Shown piece by piece: positions 19,220 to 29,523 of a DNA stretch of 64,000 nucleotides; position 1 is the first letter of the stretch, and every line of letters starts with the position of its first letter. Under the pieces are notes generated by a model, which saw only the letters and a program-made list of their open reading frames with translations, was not told the origin of the DNA and ran no database searches. The stretch comes from Bacteroidota bacterium. Its GTDB lineage: Bacteria; Bacteroidota; Bacteroidia; AKYH767-A; 2013-40CM-41-45. The position numbers were made by a program, and so were the translations under genes. The DNA lies in the NCBI GenBank assembly GCA_016721305.1, contig JADKIH010000001.1, positions 434,001-498,000 on the forward strand, written 5' to 3'.

Positions 19220-19726
19220 ATGAAGACCCGGGGATTAATTTTATTATTCCTTTTTTTATTTTCTAAAACCGAGGCTGACTCTTACAATAAAATCGAGATC
19301 AGAAACGCCTTTGTTCTTGCCTGCATTGATGAAGATAAAAACGATGCATTGATTGAACGATTACAAAATATTCAGGGAAACGATCCGCTCATCGCCGCCT
19401 ACGTCGGGGCTTTGACAGCAGTAAAAGCAAAATTCAGTATGATCCCCTGGAGAAAATACAATTACTGCAAAGACGGACTAAAAGCCATCAGCGAAAGCAT
19501 AGCTAAGTCACCGGAAAATATTGAAATCCGCTATCTGCGCCTTGTGATCGAATACAAAACCCCGAAAATCGCCGGACTACAAGGTGACATGGAATCAGAC
19601 AAGTCTAAAATAGCCGCATTATTCAGCAATGAACAAGACATTCATTTAAAAAAAATGATTGCATCCTTTATTCTTGGAAATAATTTATGCTCGGAAGCAG
19701 AAAAGCATTTATTCAGCAATCTCTAG
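19220..19726 (+). CDS. Secreted protein of unknown function in the carotenoid operon
   Basis: 168 residues with a signal peptide (MKTRGLILLFLFLFSKTEA). The mature part is predicted to be mostly helical, with TPR-like spacing (NAFVLACIDEDKNDALIERL, PLIAAYVGALTAVKAKF, ALFSNEQDIHLKKMIASF). No catalytic motif is seen. It lies 12 bases before the lycopene cyclase gene, so it is co-transcribed with it. A role in pigment handling is only a guess from position. Confidence 0.75.
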   Translation: MKTRGLILLFLFLFSKTEADSYNKIEIRNAFVLACIDEDKNDALIERLQNIQGNDPLIAAYVGALTAVKAKFSMIPWRKYNYCKDGLKAISESIAKSPENIEIRYLRLVIEYKTPKIAGLQGDMESDKSKIAALFSNEQDIHLKKMIASFILGNNLCSEAEKHLFSNL

Positions 19727-19738
19727 TCAAAACCCTGA

Positions 19739-20443
19739 ATGGAAAAATACACTTATCTGCTTATTAACTTTTTCTCCATTCTGGTTCCGCTGCTTTTCAG
19801 TTTCGGGAAAAGAATCCGTTTCTATAAGTCATATTCAGCGCTCTTTCCGGCTATGCTTATCACAACGGCCTTTTTTATCATCTGGGATCATTATATGACT
19901 ATCTGGTCGGTCTGGGGATTCAACCCAAAATACGTTACCGGCATCTATCTTTGGGATCTTCCGATCGAAGAATGGCTCTTTTTCATCGCCATCCCCTATT
20001 CCTGCATGTTCGTTTACGTCTCGCTCAACTATTTCTTCAAAAAAGATCATTTACAGAGCTATTCCAAAAACATTTCTGCCGGCTTGATTGTTATCCTGTC
20101 AATCGTCGTTCTTTTCAATACAGAGAAGCTGTACACAGCAATCAAATTATCACTCTCGGCATTGATGCTTATTTACATCGTGCTGAAGAAAACCCCGTAC
20201 ATGGGTAAATTCTATCGTGCTTATTTGGTTTGCCTGATACCGTTTTTTATCGTCAATGGCCTGTTAACTGCAATTCCGGTAGTAACATACAACGATGCCG
20301 AAAATCTGGGCATTCGATTGGGCACAATTCCGATAGAAGACTCGATCTACATGCTGCTTATGTTATTGATGAATACGACACTTTTTGAACACTTCAAATC
20401 AAAGCAGGAGCATGTTAAACCTTCGGGTAGCCATAGACCCTAA
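19739..20443 (+). CDS. Lycopene cyclase domain protein (CrtYc/CrtYd type, membrane)
   Basis: 234 residues with six to seven predicted transmembrane helices. It contains the lycopene-cyclase-domain signature twice: YLLINFFSILVPLLFSF with WDHYMTIWSVWGFNP and the key LPIEEWLFFI motif near residue 75, and a second half with TIPIEDSIYMLLMLLMNTTLFE. This is a fused form of the heterodimeric CrtYc/CrtYd cyclases. It should form the beta rings of beta-carotene, which CrtZ then hydroxylates. Its end overlaps the ispH start by 32 bases. Confidence 0.88.
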   Translation: MEKYTYLLINFFSILVPLLFSFGKRIRFYKSYSALFPAMLITTAFFIIWDHYMTIWSVWGFNPKYVTGIYLWDLPIEEWLFFIAIPYSCMFVYVSLNYFFKKDHLQSYSKNISAGLIVILSIVVLFNTEKLYTAIKLSLSALMLIYIVLKKTPYMGKFYRAYLVCLIPFFIVNGLLTAIPVVTYNDAENLGIRLGTIPIEDSIYMLLMLLMNTTLFEHFKSKQEHVKPSGSHRP

Positions 20444-21257
20444 TTCGGGATTTTGTTTCGGCGTCGTTTATGCCATTCAGCTGGCAGAAGATGTACTGAA
20501 CGAAACCGGCAAGTTATACTGCCTTGGCGATATCGTGCACAATGACGAGGAAATTGAACGTCTGCGAAAAAAAGGGCTCATCTCCATTACCCACGAACAA
20601 CTGAAAGAAGTAAAAAACGAAACCGTTCTTCTTCGTGCACACGGAGAACCTCCCTCTACTTATCAAATTGCAATCGAAAACAATCTGACACTCGTAGATG
20701 CGAGCTGTCCGGTTGTACTTAAACTTCAAAATCGTGTTAAGCAATCATCCGACGACGAAAAAAGTATTTTCATTTACGGCAAAAGAGGACACGCCGAAGT
20801 TGAAGGACTCATCGGTCAAACCTCAAAGCCGGTAACTGTTTTCACCGATCTTTCGGAATTGGATTTTGACAATATGCCCGCTAAAATTTCGCTTTACAGT
20901 CAGACTACAAAAAGCACGGAGAAATTTTACAGCATGTATAACCAGCTACTCGATCGCGGTCTTGATGTTGAGCTAAATGACACAACCTGCCGTCAGGTTT
21001 CAAATCGTGATGTACAGATTCGCGACTTTGCTTCTTCCTTTGATGTGATTGTTTTTGTTTCAGGGCAAAAGTCTTCGAACGGGAAAGTTCTTTATGAAGT
21101 CTGCAAAAAGCATAACACCCGTTCCTATTTCATTTCTACACTCGAGGAAATTGACTCCCGCTGGTTTAAATCAGGGGATCGCGTCGGAATCAGCGGTGCT
21201 ACTTCAACGCCGATGTGGCTGATGAAAGATGCAAAAGAAATCATCGAAAAAATCTGA
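20412..21257 (+). CDS. ispH: 4-hydroxy-3-methylbut-2-enyl diphosphate reductase
   Basis: 281 residues from ATG 20412, the first ATG; the frame extends to a TTG at 20385. The three cysteines of the iron-sulfur cluster are visible in GFCFGV, DASCPVV and TTCRQVSNRD, with RAHGEP and SGQKSSNGK also conserved. It makes IPP and DMAPP, the last step of the MEP pathway. Placing it at the end of the carotenoid operon couples precursor supply to pigment synthesis. Its stop abuts the stop of the convergent SprB-like gene with no bases between. Confidence 0.96.
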   Translation: MLNLRVAIDPNSGFCFGVVYAIQLAEDVLNETGKLYCLGDIVHNDEEIERLRKKGLISITHEQLKEVKNETVLLRAHGEPPSTYQIAIENNLTLVDASCPVVLKLQNRVKQSSDDEKSIFIYGKRGHAEVEGLIGQTSKPVTVFTDLSELDFDNMPAKISLYSQTTKSTEKFYSMYNQLLDRGLDVELNDTTCRQVSNRDVQIRDFASSFDVIVFVSGQKSSNGKVLYEVCKKHNTRSYFISTLEEIDSRWFKSGDRVGISGATSTPMWLMKDAKEIIEKI

Positions 21258-24200
21258 CTACCTCACCAGATTTATTTTCCCTACAAATTCGTGATTCCTT
21301 CCACCCGAATCGATAGCATGCGCTAAGTAAACATAGGTGTCGCCCTGACATTGTCGGCCATCACCTCTGAAATTTCCATCCCAGCCTTTTTCGATATTAT
21401 CTGTTACGAATATTTCCATTCCCCAACGATCGAATACTGTCATTTCAAAAGAGCTCACGCCAACTCCAAAAGGCTTGAACATTTCATTGATACCATCGTT
21501 ATTCGGCGTAAATGCGTTCGGGAAGTAAATCGCGAACTCATCGCGTACATGAATCATCTTCCTCAATGTATCATAACACATTTTATCGCTTCTGACGATG
21601 AGCGTAATTTCGTACGTGCCTGTATCCGGAAAAGTATGCTGCGGATTCAGTTCATTAGAAATCTGACTATCTCCGAAGTTCCAGCTGCCTGCAACAGCCA
21701 ACTGACTTAAATTTGTAAAGTCGACTACAGGATTGAAAATAGAAACATCGGAATTACTTACTGCGAAGTCGGCTACCGGGTTCGGATTCACAATTACAGA
21801 AGCAGGAACGACGGCATCGGCACGACAGCCATTATCGGATATTACAATGGTGAACGAGATAAGAACCCGCTGCATTGTAAGTATGAACCGTGCTTGTGCC
21901 GGATGCAGTGGCATCATCTCCAAACTCCCAGGTCGACGACACGACAGGAATCGCATTTGGCATTGAATAAAAATGCACTTCCAATCCCGAACAACCTTGT
22001 GGCGGTGCCGGAGTAAATCCGGGATCGGGTTTTGGATTTACAATCATTGAAACAACCTGACTTACAGGAGGCGTTCCACAATTATCGGTTACAGTGACCG
22101 TATATTGTGTGTTTGCAGTAGGCGAAACCATAATCGTATTCGAAGAACTTCCTTCGCTCCACTGATAATTGTAAGGACCTCCATTGCCACCTGCTGCACC
22201 GGCATGTAACATTCCCTGATCGCCTATGCAAATTGTATCACCGCTCACAAATGGAACCATCAATGGCGGATTTACACTAACCGAAATGGTTTGCGGCGAA
22301 GAAGAGCAACCGTTTGCGTCGGTGGCAGAAACCGTATAAGATGAAGTTGTCGTTGGTGAAACAACGGCTGTACTTTCAACTGAACCGGTATTCCATTGGT
22401 AGGAATAAGATGGCGATCCACCCGATGCACTTGCATGAAGTGTTACCGATTGGCCTATACAGATCGGATCAGCTGACGTTACAGAAACAACAATCGGTGT
22501 CGGCTGTTGGATATGCATAGTCGAAGTAATGGTGCATCCATTTTGATCTGAAACGGTAACATGATACTCACCGGCACTTAGACTGAATAGCGAATTTGAT
22601 TCGGCATGCTGTCCGCTCCATTCATACTGATATGGCGGCATTCCACCGCTTACAGAAGCGCGCAAAGTTCCATCAGAACTTCCGTAGCATGTCACAGGCG
22701 TTGGTGTAAGCAATGCTTGCATTGCACCAGGTTCACTACGTCATTCGATGCAGTTGCTGAACAACCGTGACTATCTGTAACAACGGCAGTGTAATTTCCA
22801 GCCGGAAGATTCATAGCCGCAGCATCATTTCCGCCGTATGGTAACCAGTTGTAATGGTAAGGTTCTGTTCCGCCAATAACATTCAGAAGCACGGAGCCAT
22901 TCGTTGAACCAAAGCATGACACCGGATTTGACAATGAAGTTACTTCCACAGAAGCCGGTTCATTTACGATTACATGCGATGATGCTGAGCACCCGTTTGC
23001 ATCAGTTATGATTACATCATACTGCCCCGAATTCAAAGAGCTAATTGTTGATGATGAAGAACCATCGGACCACATGAAAGTATATGGAGAAACACCTCCG
23101 CTGCATTGCACCGTTGCAAAGCCATCGGAGCCTCCAAAACAGGTAACAGGGACAACGGTTGTAGATTTCGTCAAAGCCGCCGGCTGATTTACTACTACGT
23201 ACGAGGAGAGAGTGCAACCGTTCGCATCGGTGAGAATTGCGGTGTAGCTACCTGCCGATAAATTATTGGCCGTCATTAAATGGTCGCCATTGCTCCATGT
23301 GCAAGAATAAGGAGTTACACCTCCGGTGAGTGATACCGTAGCACTACCATCATTGCCTCCGAAGCAATTCACCGGCAATGAAGAAACGGTTTGCAAGAGA
23401 CGGTCAGGTTGAATAATCGTCACATTAACTCCGGTAACACAACCATTCACATCCGTCACGGTTGCGGTGTGTTGTCCGGCCGACAATCCACTTACATCGG
23501 CTCCGGATGCTATTCCGGACGACCAATAGAACGTATATGGGGCATTGCCGCTGAGGACTTGAATTTGAGCCTGCCCGTCATTTCCTCCGTTACAATTCAC
23601 GTTTGAAATTACAGAGACGACGGCTTGAGGTCCGTTCAGGTTTGAAATACCGACAGAAGAAGATGTCGTACAGCTATTCGCATCAGTAACGATGACAGTA
23701 TATGACCCTGCCAGAACATTCGACAAAGTTGAACTCAAACCGTTTGCAGGTGCCCAGTTGTATGAATAAGGAGCTACACCTCCGGAAACTGCAACCGAAG
23801 CTGATCCGTCGGCATAACCGCATTGTGCAGGAATGGCAGAAGTGATCAATCCTAACGGTGCAGGTTCAGATACACTTGCAGTAGAAGATGCTGTGCAACC
23901 ATTCGCATCAGAAACTGTAACTGTGTATTGACCGATGCCTAATGAAATTAAGGATGGTGCATTTGACGAACTTCCATTCCATGAATATGAATACGGCGCT
24001 ACACCTCCGGAGACAGAAACACTCACCATACCATCGCTTCCGCCGTTGCATAATACAGGTGAGGCAACAGAAGCTGAAGCAACAACTTCCTGCGGTTCAC
24101 TGACACTAACATTCAACGTTTGAACACATGAGTTCGCATCGACAATTGTACAGATATAATTTCCGGCAGATAATCCGCTTACAGAAGATGTTGTGTAATT

Positions 24201-27200
24201 TCCGGGCGACCAGTTATAGGTAAATGGTGCGGCACCTCCGCTCAACGAAACACTTGCCGAAGCATTATTGCCGGCATGACAACTAACAGGCGATAACGAT
24301 GAAATAGATGCCGTCATTAATCCTGAGTTTCCGATATTCAATACAACCGTTGAGCTGCAACCATTGGCATCCGTTACTCGGACGCTGTACAAGCCGGCTG
24401 CTAATCCCATTTGGCTCGCGCCGACAGCTCCGTTTGAAAGCCAGCTATAAGCATAAGGTGAAGTACCACCTGATGCAAACACACTTCCGCTTCCGTTGCT
24501 TAGCCCACATGTTCCGTCTACGATTGATGTTGTGAGACTGATGGCCGATGCCTGTGCAATCGAAATACCTGATGAAGACGTACAACCATTTGCGTCGGTA
24601 ATGGTAACTGAATAAGACGCTGCACTTAATCCGCTTATCATTGCCGATGTAGCACCTGTGCTCCATTGATAAGAATATGGCTGATTTCCTCCCGCTACGA
24701 CTACCGAAGCATAACCGTCATTTCCTCCAAAGCAATTTACACTATGTGTGCTAGGCTGAATTGTTATCGGCAACGGCTGATTAACAATAGCGTTCAGACT
24801 CGTTGTACATCCATTGGCATCAGAGATTACAACAGAATAATTTCCTGCTGAAATTCCGCTCAATGTGCTTGCGTGACTACTATTTGACCATAGATATGTG
24901 TATGGTTGAGTGCCACCTGTGGCAGTTAAACCAATGGATCCATTCGTGCCATTGAAACAAGTAACATCGGTTGTCGACACTTGAGTTGCTAAAACAACAG
25001 GTTGTGTTATTTGCACAGGAATAGATGTAACACAATGATTAGCATCGGTCACTGTTACCGTATGCACGCCTGAAGGAAGATTGTATGCTGTACCTGAAGT
25101 TGATGATCCGCTCGACCATTGATAAACAAACGGAGGAGTTCCTCCTGTCACTGTAATTCCTGCACTGCCATTTGCGTCACCGAAACAATTTGCAGGATGA
25201 ACAAAATCAAGAGCAGCCTGAGGGCCGTTCATGTTTGAAACACCGATGGAAAATGTCGAACTGCACGAATGAGCATCTGTTACAACTACGCTATACGAAC
25301 CTGCTGCGAGTCCGCTGACAGACGAAGACGTTGAACCTGTACTCCATAAATATGTATAAGGAGCCACTCCTCCACCGGCGATTATTTGCGCTGAGCCATT
25401 TGACAGTCCACACGTTGCCGGAACTATGGTTGAGTTTGCCGTAATCGGCGTTGGTTGTGAAATGTTCGCTTGTGAAGAAGTCTGACAACCGTTCACATCG
25501 GTAACAACAACATTGTATGAGCCAGAGGCAAGGCCACTAACGCTCGATGAAGTTGCCGGTAAGCCCTGCCATTGATAAGTGTATGGCGTTGTACCACCAC
25601 TTACCGTTACAGTTGCAGTTCCGTTTGCCTGGCCATAGCAATTTGCATTCAATGACGAAGCTGTTGATGCCAACATTCGGGCCGGTTGTGAAACCACGGC
25701 ACTTGTTGCCACTGTACAATTATGAGCATCGGTTATTGTACAAGAATATGTTCCGGCTGACAGACCACTGACATTTCCGGTTGTAAATCCTCCCGGCGTC
25801 CATTGGTATGAAAACGGCGGAGTACCGCCTGTAAATGAAACCGAAGCGGTTGCATTTGCACCTCCGTAACAAGAGACAGAGGAGGTAGTAGCCGCAACCG
25901 AAGTCATCGTTCCGGAATTACTCACCGTCATTGATGATGTGCTTGTACAGCCATTCGCATCCGTTGCTCGTACCGTATAATTTCCTGAGGCGAGTGATGA
26001 AATACTCGAAGCTGTTGATGAGCCCGGTGTCCACAAATACGTGTATCCCGGCGTTCCGCCTAAACAAACGACTTGCGCTGTTCCGTTATTAAATCCACAT
26101 GTTCCATCTTGGACTGTAGGTGTGAGAACTAAAGGAGATGGTTGAGAAATATTCGTTGTCGCCACGGATGTACAACCATTGGCGTCGGTGAGCTGAACGG
26201 AATACGATCCGGCTGTTAATGATGATGCTGTCGAAGAATTTCCTCCCGTTGGCGTCCAATGATAAGTGAACGGTGCAAGTCCTCCTGTTACAGCAGCTGA
26301 AGCAGAGCCATTGGATCCACCGTAGCATGTGACGGAAGAGATGGGCGCTGCCGAAATAGAAGGTGGCGGGCTGGCAACAACGGTAGCAGTTGCAGGCATC
26401 GAACATCCGTTCGCATCAATGATGATAACATTATATGTACCAGACGAAAGACCTGTACGCTGTGCTATATGTGTCGTGTCCGGCATCCAGTTGAATGAAT
26501 ATGGAGGATTTCCTCCGCTGACAGAAACAGAAGCGCTGCCGTTTGAATTTCCGCACGTTGTCGGCGAAGTGGTCACTGTAACACTTATTGGCGATGGCTG
26601 TGTGATAGTAGAAGTTGCCGTTGAAGTACATCCATACCGATCGGTCACAACGACGGTATAACTACCGCCTGCCAAGCCGCTTGCTGTTGAAGCTGTAGAT
26701 CCTCCCGGTGACCATGAATAGGTGAAAGGTGCACTTCCCGTTGCCGTTACCGATGCCGAACCATTTGGCGGAATTGCACAAGTTGCATTTACGCCTGCCG
26801 TTACAGACGACAATGGAGGGACGAGAATAGTAAAAGAATAAGTTTGATATCCGTTCATCGGACAATTATTATCCTGAACGGTTATAAGAAATGTGTATGG
26901 CTGCGAACGGGCCTGACCTAAAGTCGGCGTCCATGTAAAAGTTCCTGTCGGAAATGGAGAACCTGCCGATGTAAACGATGCACCGGAAATGTTTCCGATA
27001 TATGTCATTGTTACGGCTTGTCCGCTGTTAGGGTCGTTTGAATTAATATTGAAGGTAATTGGTTTTCCCGGACAAGCAACGATGTCGAATGTACTGCTGC
27101 CATTTACTCCCGAAGAAGTAGGGATGATGTTTGAACAATTCTGTGTCCAAACTTCCATGTCTCGTATCACGGAACCAACAAGAACTCCGTTGCGATATTC

Positions 27201-28016
27201 CTTTACTAGTATAGCCATTACCCCTACTTCGAGAGCTGTTGGCGTAATGGTGATATCTCCTGAATTATCCAGGGTAATTGCCGGTGAAGAAGAAATCGGA
27301 CTAGAAACTGAGTAGCCGGGTTTGAAGACTACGTTTGTTCCTGCAGCTGATCGCGGAGTGACCCAGGTATAAACAAGAGAGTCACCATCGCTGTCGTAAG
27401 CACCGTGATTAAAATGAAATGTTTGTCCGATGCAAAAGAATAGGACAGGAATGTTTGTGAAAATCGGTGCAGAGTTATTGGTAACGACCAAATTGTTTAG
27501 CGTTGCCTCGATATAAGTTGCAGGGACGCCCGTACAATTTGCCGGTGTGTACTGAAGTGTGGTGATCGCGCAATTTCGGCAACAGATGCTGTAACCAAAT
27601 ATCCAGTCAGCACATCGATTAGGAAGAGTTACATTTCCGCGGTACTCATATTTCTGAAAACCGGGATAAGAACCACCCTGACAAGTTGTAACAGCCGTGC
27701 TACAAGTCATGGAGATTTCGTTGCCGGTGCCGGGCACTCTGCTAATCGTTACTGTTGAATTTACTCCACAAGAAATCGAAGAATAATTAATCGTTACGTT
27801 ATTCGGCGCGGCAACTCCTGAACAATCGCGGTACAATTCCAGCGTAAGCTCATAAGTGTTTCCGCTAATCCAACGATAAGTGAGATCGGCCCCGCTGATG
27901 TGAGTTGCCTTTGAAGCAAATGGCAAAAATGCAAAGCCCATCAAAATCAAAGCACTCAAAAAGCGCTGAAATTGATGGAAATTAATGCCAGTTATACTTC
28001 TGAAAAAAGGGTTCAT
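21258..28016 (-). CDS. Giant SprB-repeat surface protein with PKD domains and T9SS type B sorting domain (two frameshifts)
   Basis: About 2,250 residues from ATG 28016 across three frames (joins near 22715 and 21880). It begins with a signal peptide and an ATHISGADLTYRW domain common to large Bacteroidota adhesins (about residues 1-350). About 19 SprB repeats of 75 residues follow, each of the form C-x-G-x-x-[ND]-G ... GG-x-x-P-[YF]-x-Y-x-W ... L-x-x-G-x-Y ... TDANGC. Then come two Ig-like units, two PKD domains (WEFGDDA, WNFGDSQ) and a gliding-motility-associated C-terminal domain (FPNAFTPNNDGINE ... VFDRWG). Likely function: T9SS-exported adhesin for gliding or attachment. It sits directly downstream of the gldN genes. 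Confidence 0.9.
22950..24542 (-). repeat. SprB-repeat block B (units 11-17 of the array)
   Basis: Seven units, 1,593 bases. Unit by unit it resembles the preceding block A in order: a CG-type unit ending GNSG, then CHAGNNA, CNGGSDG, a CG-type unit ending SNLNG, a PQAV unit, and two CFGG units. This suggests a block duplication after the single units diverged. Confidence 0.75.
24543..26132 (-). repeat. SprB-repeat block A (units 4-10 of the array)
   Basis: Seven units, 1,590 bases: CGFNNG unit ending SNSG, CYGGANA, CYGQANG, CGLSNG unit ending SNMNG, a PQAA unit, CFNGTNG and CFGGNDG. Each matches its counterpart seven units later in block B, both in type and in linker wording. Confidence 0.75.
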
Positions 28017-28116
28017 TGTCAATTTCGGCAAATTTGACTCAAAAAGCCACATTTGCCAGTGTGTGTGGGTTCTCGAAATATAGGCTAGCCACGGATGGGT
28101 GGGTGACGATTTGGGG

Positions 28117-28400
28117 GGATTGCTTACAAGTTGCGGGGTGCGGGTTGCTGGGTGCGGGTTGCGCGGGTTACGGGTTGCGGGTTACGGGTTGCGGGTTACG
28201 GGTTGCGGGTTACGGGTTGCGGGTTACGGGTTACGGGTTGCGGGTTGCGAGTTGCAGGGTGCGGGGCGAAACTTAAAACTTCCACTTACTCTCTTACACT
28301 TCCACTTACTTGTCACTGGGTGTTTGGGGTGCGGGTTGCGAGTTGCGAGTTGCGAGTTGCGGGTTACGGGTTGCGGGTTGCGGGTTACGGGGCGAAACTT
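28117..28400. repeat. Degenerate tandem array of GCGGGTTGCGGGTTACGG words with a direct repeat
   Basis: Two arrays (about 28117-28265 and 28322-28398) of 7-mers GCGGGTT / GCGAGTT / ACGGGTT. Each is followed by GGGGCGAAACTTAAAACTTC and CCACTTACTC-type text (about 28262-28310 and 28389-28432), so the unit array-plus-tail is itself repeated. G-rich on the plus strand. Open frames across it are repeat translations, not genes. Confidence 0.85.
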
Positions 28401-28449
28401 AAAACTTCCACTTACTCTTCCACTTCCAATTACTTTGGGTCCTACTCAT

Positions 28450-28480
28450 AAAAAAAGCCGCTCTTTTCGGAACGGCTTTA
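28450..28480 (-). terminator. Rho-independent terminator after second gldN
   Basis: On the minus strand AAAGCCG ... CGGCTTTTTTT: a 7-bp stem followed by a T run, about 20 bases past the gldN stop. Confidence 0.8.
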
Positions 28481-28500
28481 TTACTTGTCATTTTATGGAG

Positions 28501-29340
28501 TTAGAACTCCCACATATCATGTTCGAAGTTGGTTATCTCTTCTTTGATTCTTTCTGACTCCAGAAGAGCATTCATGCCTTGTGTGTAATCGATGATTCGC
28601 CGATCGTAGACATTATCTTCCTTTACAATATAGCTTCCGAAGAAACGCTTCTGAAAAAAGTCGGCATAAGTCATTCGTGCTGCTCCATTCCCCCGATTGA
28701 AGACTTCATGTTGTGCCAATACTTTACGGGCGTCGGGAAAGTAAATCCAAAAGAGAGGAATACGAATATTCCCTTCGCGGACATTTCCTTTTTCATCGGT
28801 CATTAAAACCAGGGGTGCGATTCCGATAATTCTCACTTCCATGACCGAACGTTGTTCGTCGAAGTACCAATCTTCTTTAACTCGATAAGCCACTACTTTA
28901 TCCGGATCGAAACCACTAATAATGGCTGTATCGATCATGTCATACGGAGGGTCGGGGGATGGAATCTGAACCGAATCGATCCGAGCCCCTCCTCGACTTT
29001 CCACTTCTTTGAGCGTAATGACTTTTGTGAATTCATCATCTTCATACCCATAGGCAGTGATTGCTCCTTCACGAAGTGCATCATAAATCACTTCCATTAA
29101 ATTTTTCCGTTCCTGCGATGATTTAAAGACAGGAAACTTCAAAGGTAGATTCATCTTCTCTTCGAGATCGATGACACGCCAGACTCGCTTAGACCACATC
29201 ATATTGGCTTCGCGGAGATAAGGCAAAGGAACTTCGCGCCGATCAGCATCCTTCGGTTTAGGAGGAATTAATACTGATTCTTGCGCGAACAACATTTGAG
29301 CATTCAAAATTGAAACGAATAACAAAACTTTGACTTTCAT
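28501..29340 (-). CDS. gldN: T9SS/gliding protein GldN, second copy (GldO-like)
   Basis: 279 residues with a signal peptide (MKVKVLLFVSILNAQMLFAQ). Family landmarks are PYLREANMMWSKRVWRVIDL, AYGYEDDEFTK, RIIGIAPL, RIPLFWIYFPDARK and a C-terminus of EEITNFEHDMWEF. GldN is a periplasmic protein that forms rings with the lipoprotein GldK in the T9SS. About 80 of the last 100 residues match the neighbouring copy at 29524-30368. It has a strong Shine-Dalgarno (GGAGG) 5 bases before ATG, rare in this phylum, and its own terminator. Flavobacterium johnsoniae likewise has tandem gldN/gldO. Confidence 0.92.
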   Translation of the reverse strand: MKVKVLLFVSILNAQMLFAQESVLIPPKPKDADRREVPLPYLREANMMWSKRVWRVIDLEEKMNLPLKFPVFKSSQERKNLMEVIYDALREGAITAYGYEDDEFTKVITLKEVESRGGARIDSVQIPSPDPPYDMIDTAIISGFDPDKVVAYRVKEDWYFDEQRSVMEVRIIGIAPLVLMTDEKGNVREGNIRIPLFWIYFPDARKVLAQHEVFNRGNGAARMTYADFFQKRFFGSYIVKEDNVYDRRIIDYTQGMNALLESERIKEEITNFEHDMWEF

Positions 29341-29471
29341 GTGCCCTCCGGTTTTTAAGTTTACAATGGATGATAAACGAAATCCGGATGAGGCTTCTTG
29401 AATTGAAGGACAATTATTTATCGTCTCTTCCTTTAGAATTGTATCAACAATGAGAGACGCCGGGTATTAAC

Positions 29472-29503
29472 AAAAAAAAAGCCGCTCCCAGGGGAACGGC
29501 TCT
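29472..29503 (-). terminator. Rho-independent terminator between the two gldN genes
   Basis: On the minus strand AGCCGTTCCCC-TGGGAGCGGCT followed by nine T. It should end or attenuate the gldKLMN transcript before the second gldN copy. Confidence 0.82.
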
Positions 29504-29523
29504 TTCTATAGTTTTCTGTAGGA

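Noticed and set aside
22500..26815. CRISPR-like or transposon-like periodic repeat of about 225 bases
   Set aside because: The period is the coding SprB domain; units are diverged, in frame and without unique spacers.
28016..28557. Two overlapping plus-strand frames rich in GLRVAGYG
   Set aside because: They are reading frames across the GCGGGTT tandem array; repeat lengths not divisible by three keep them open.
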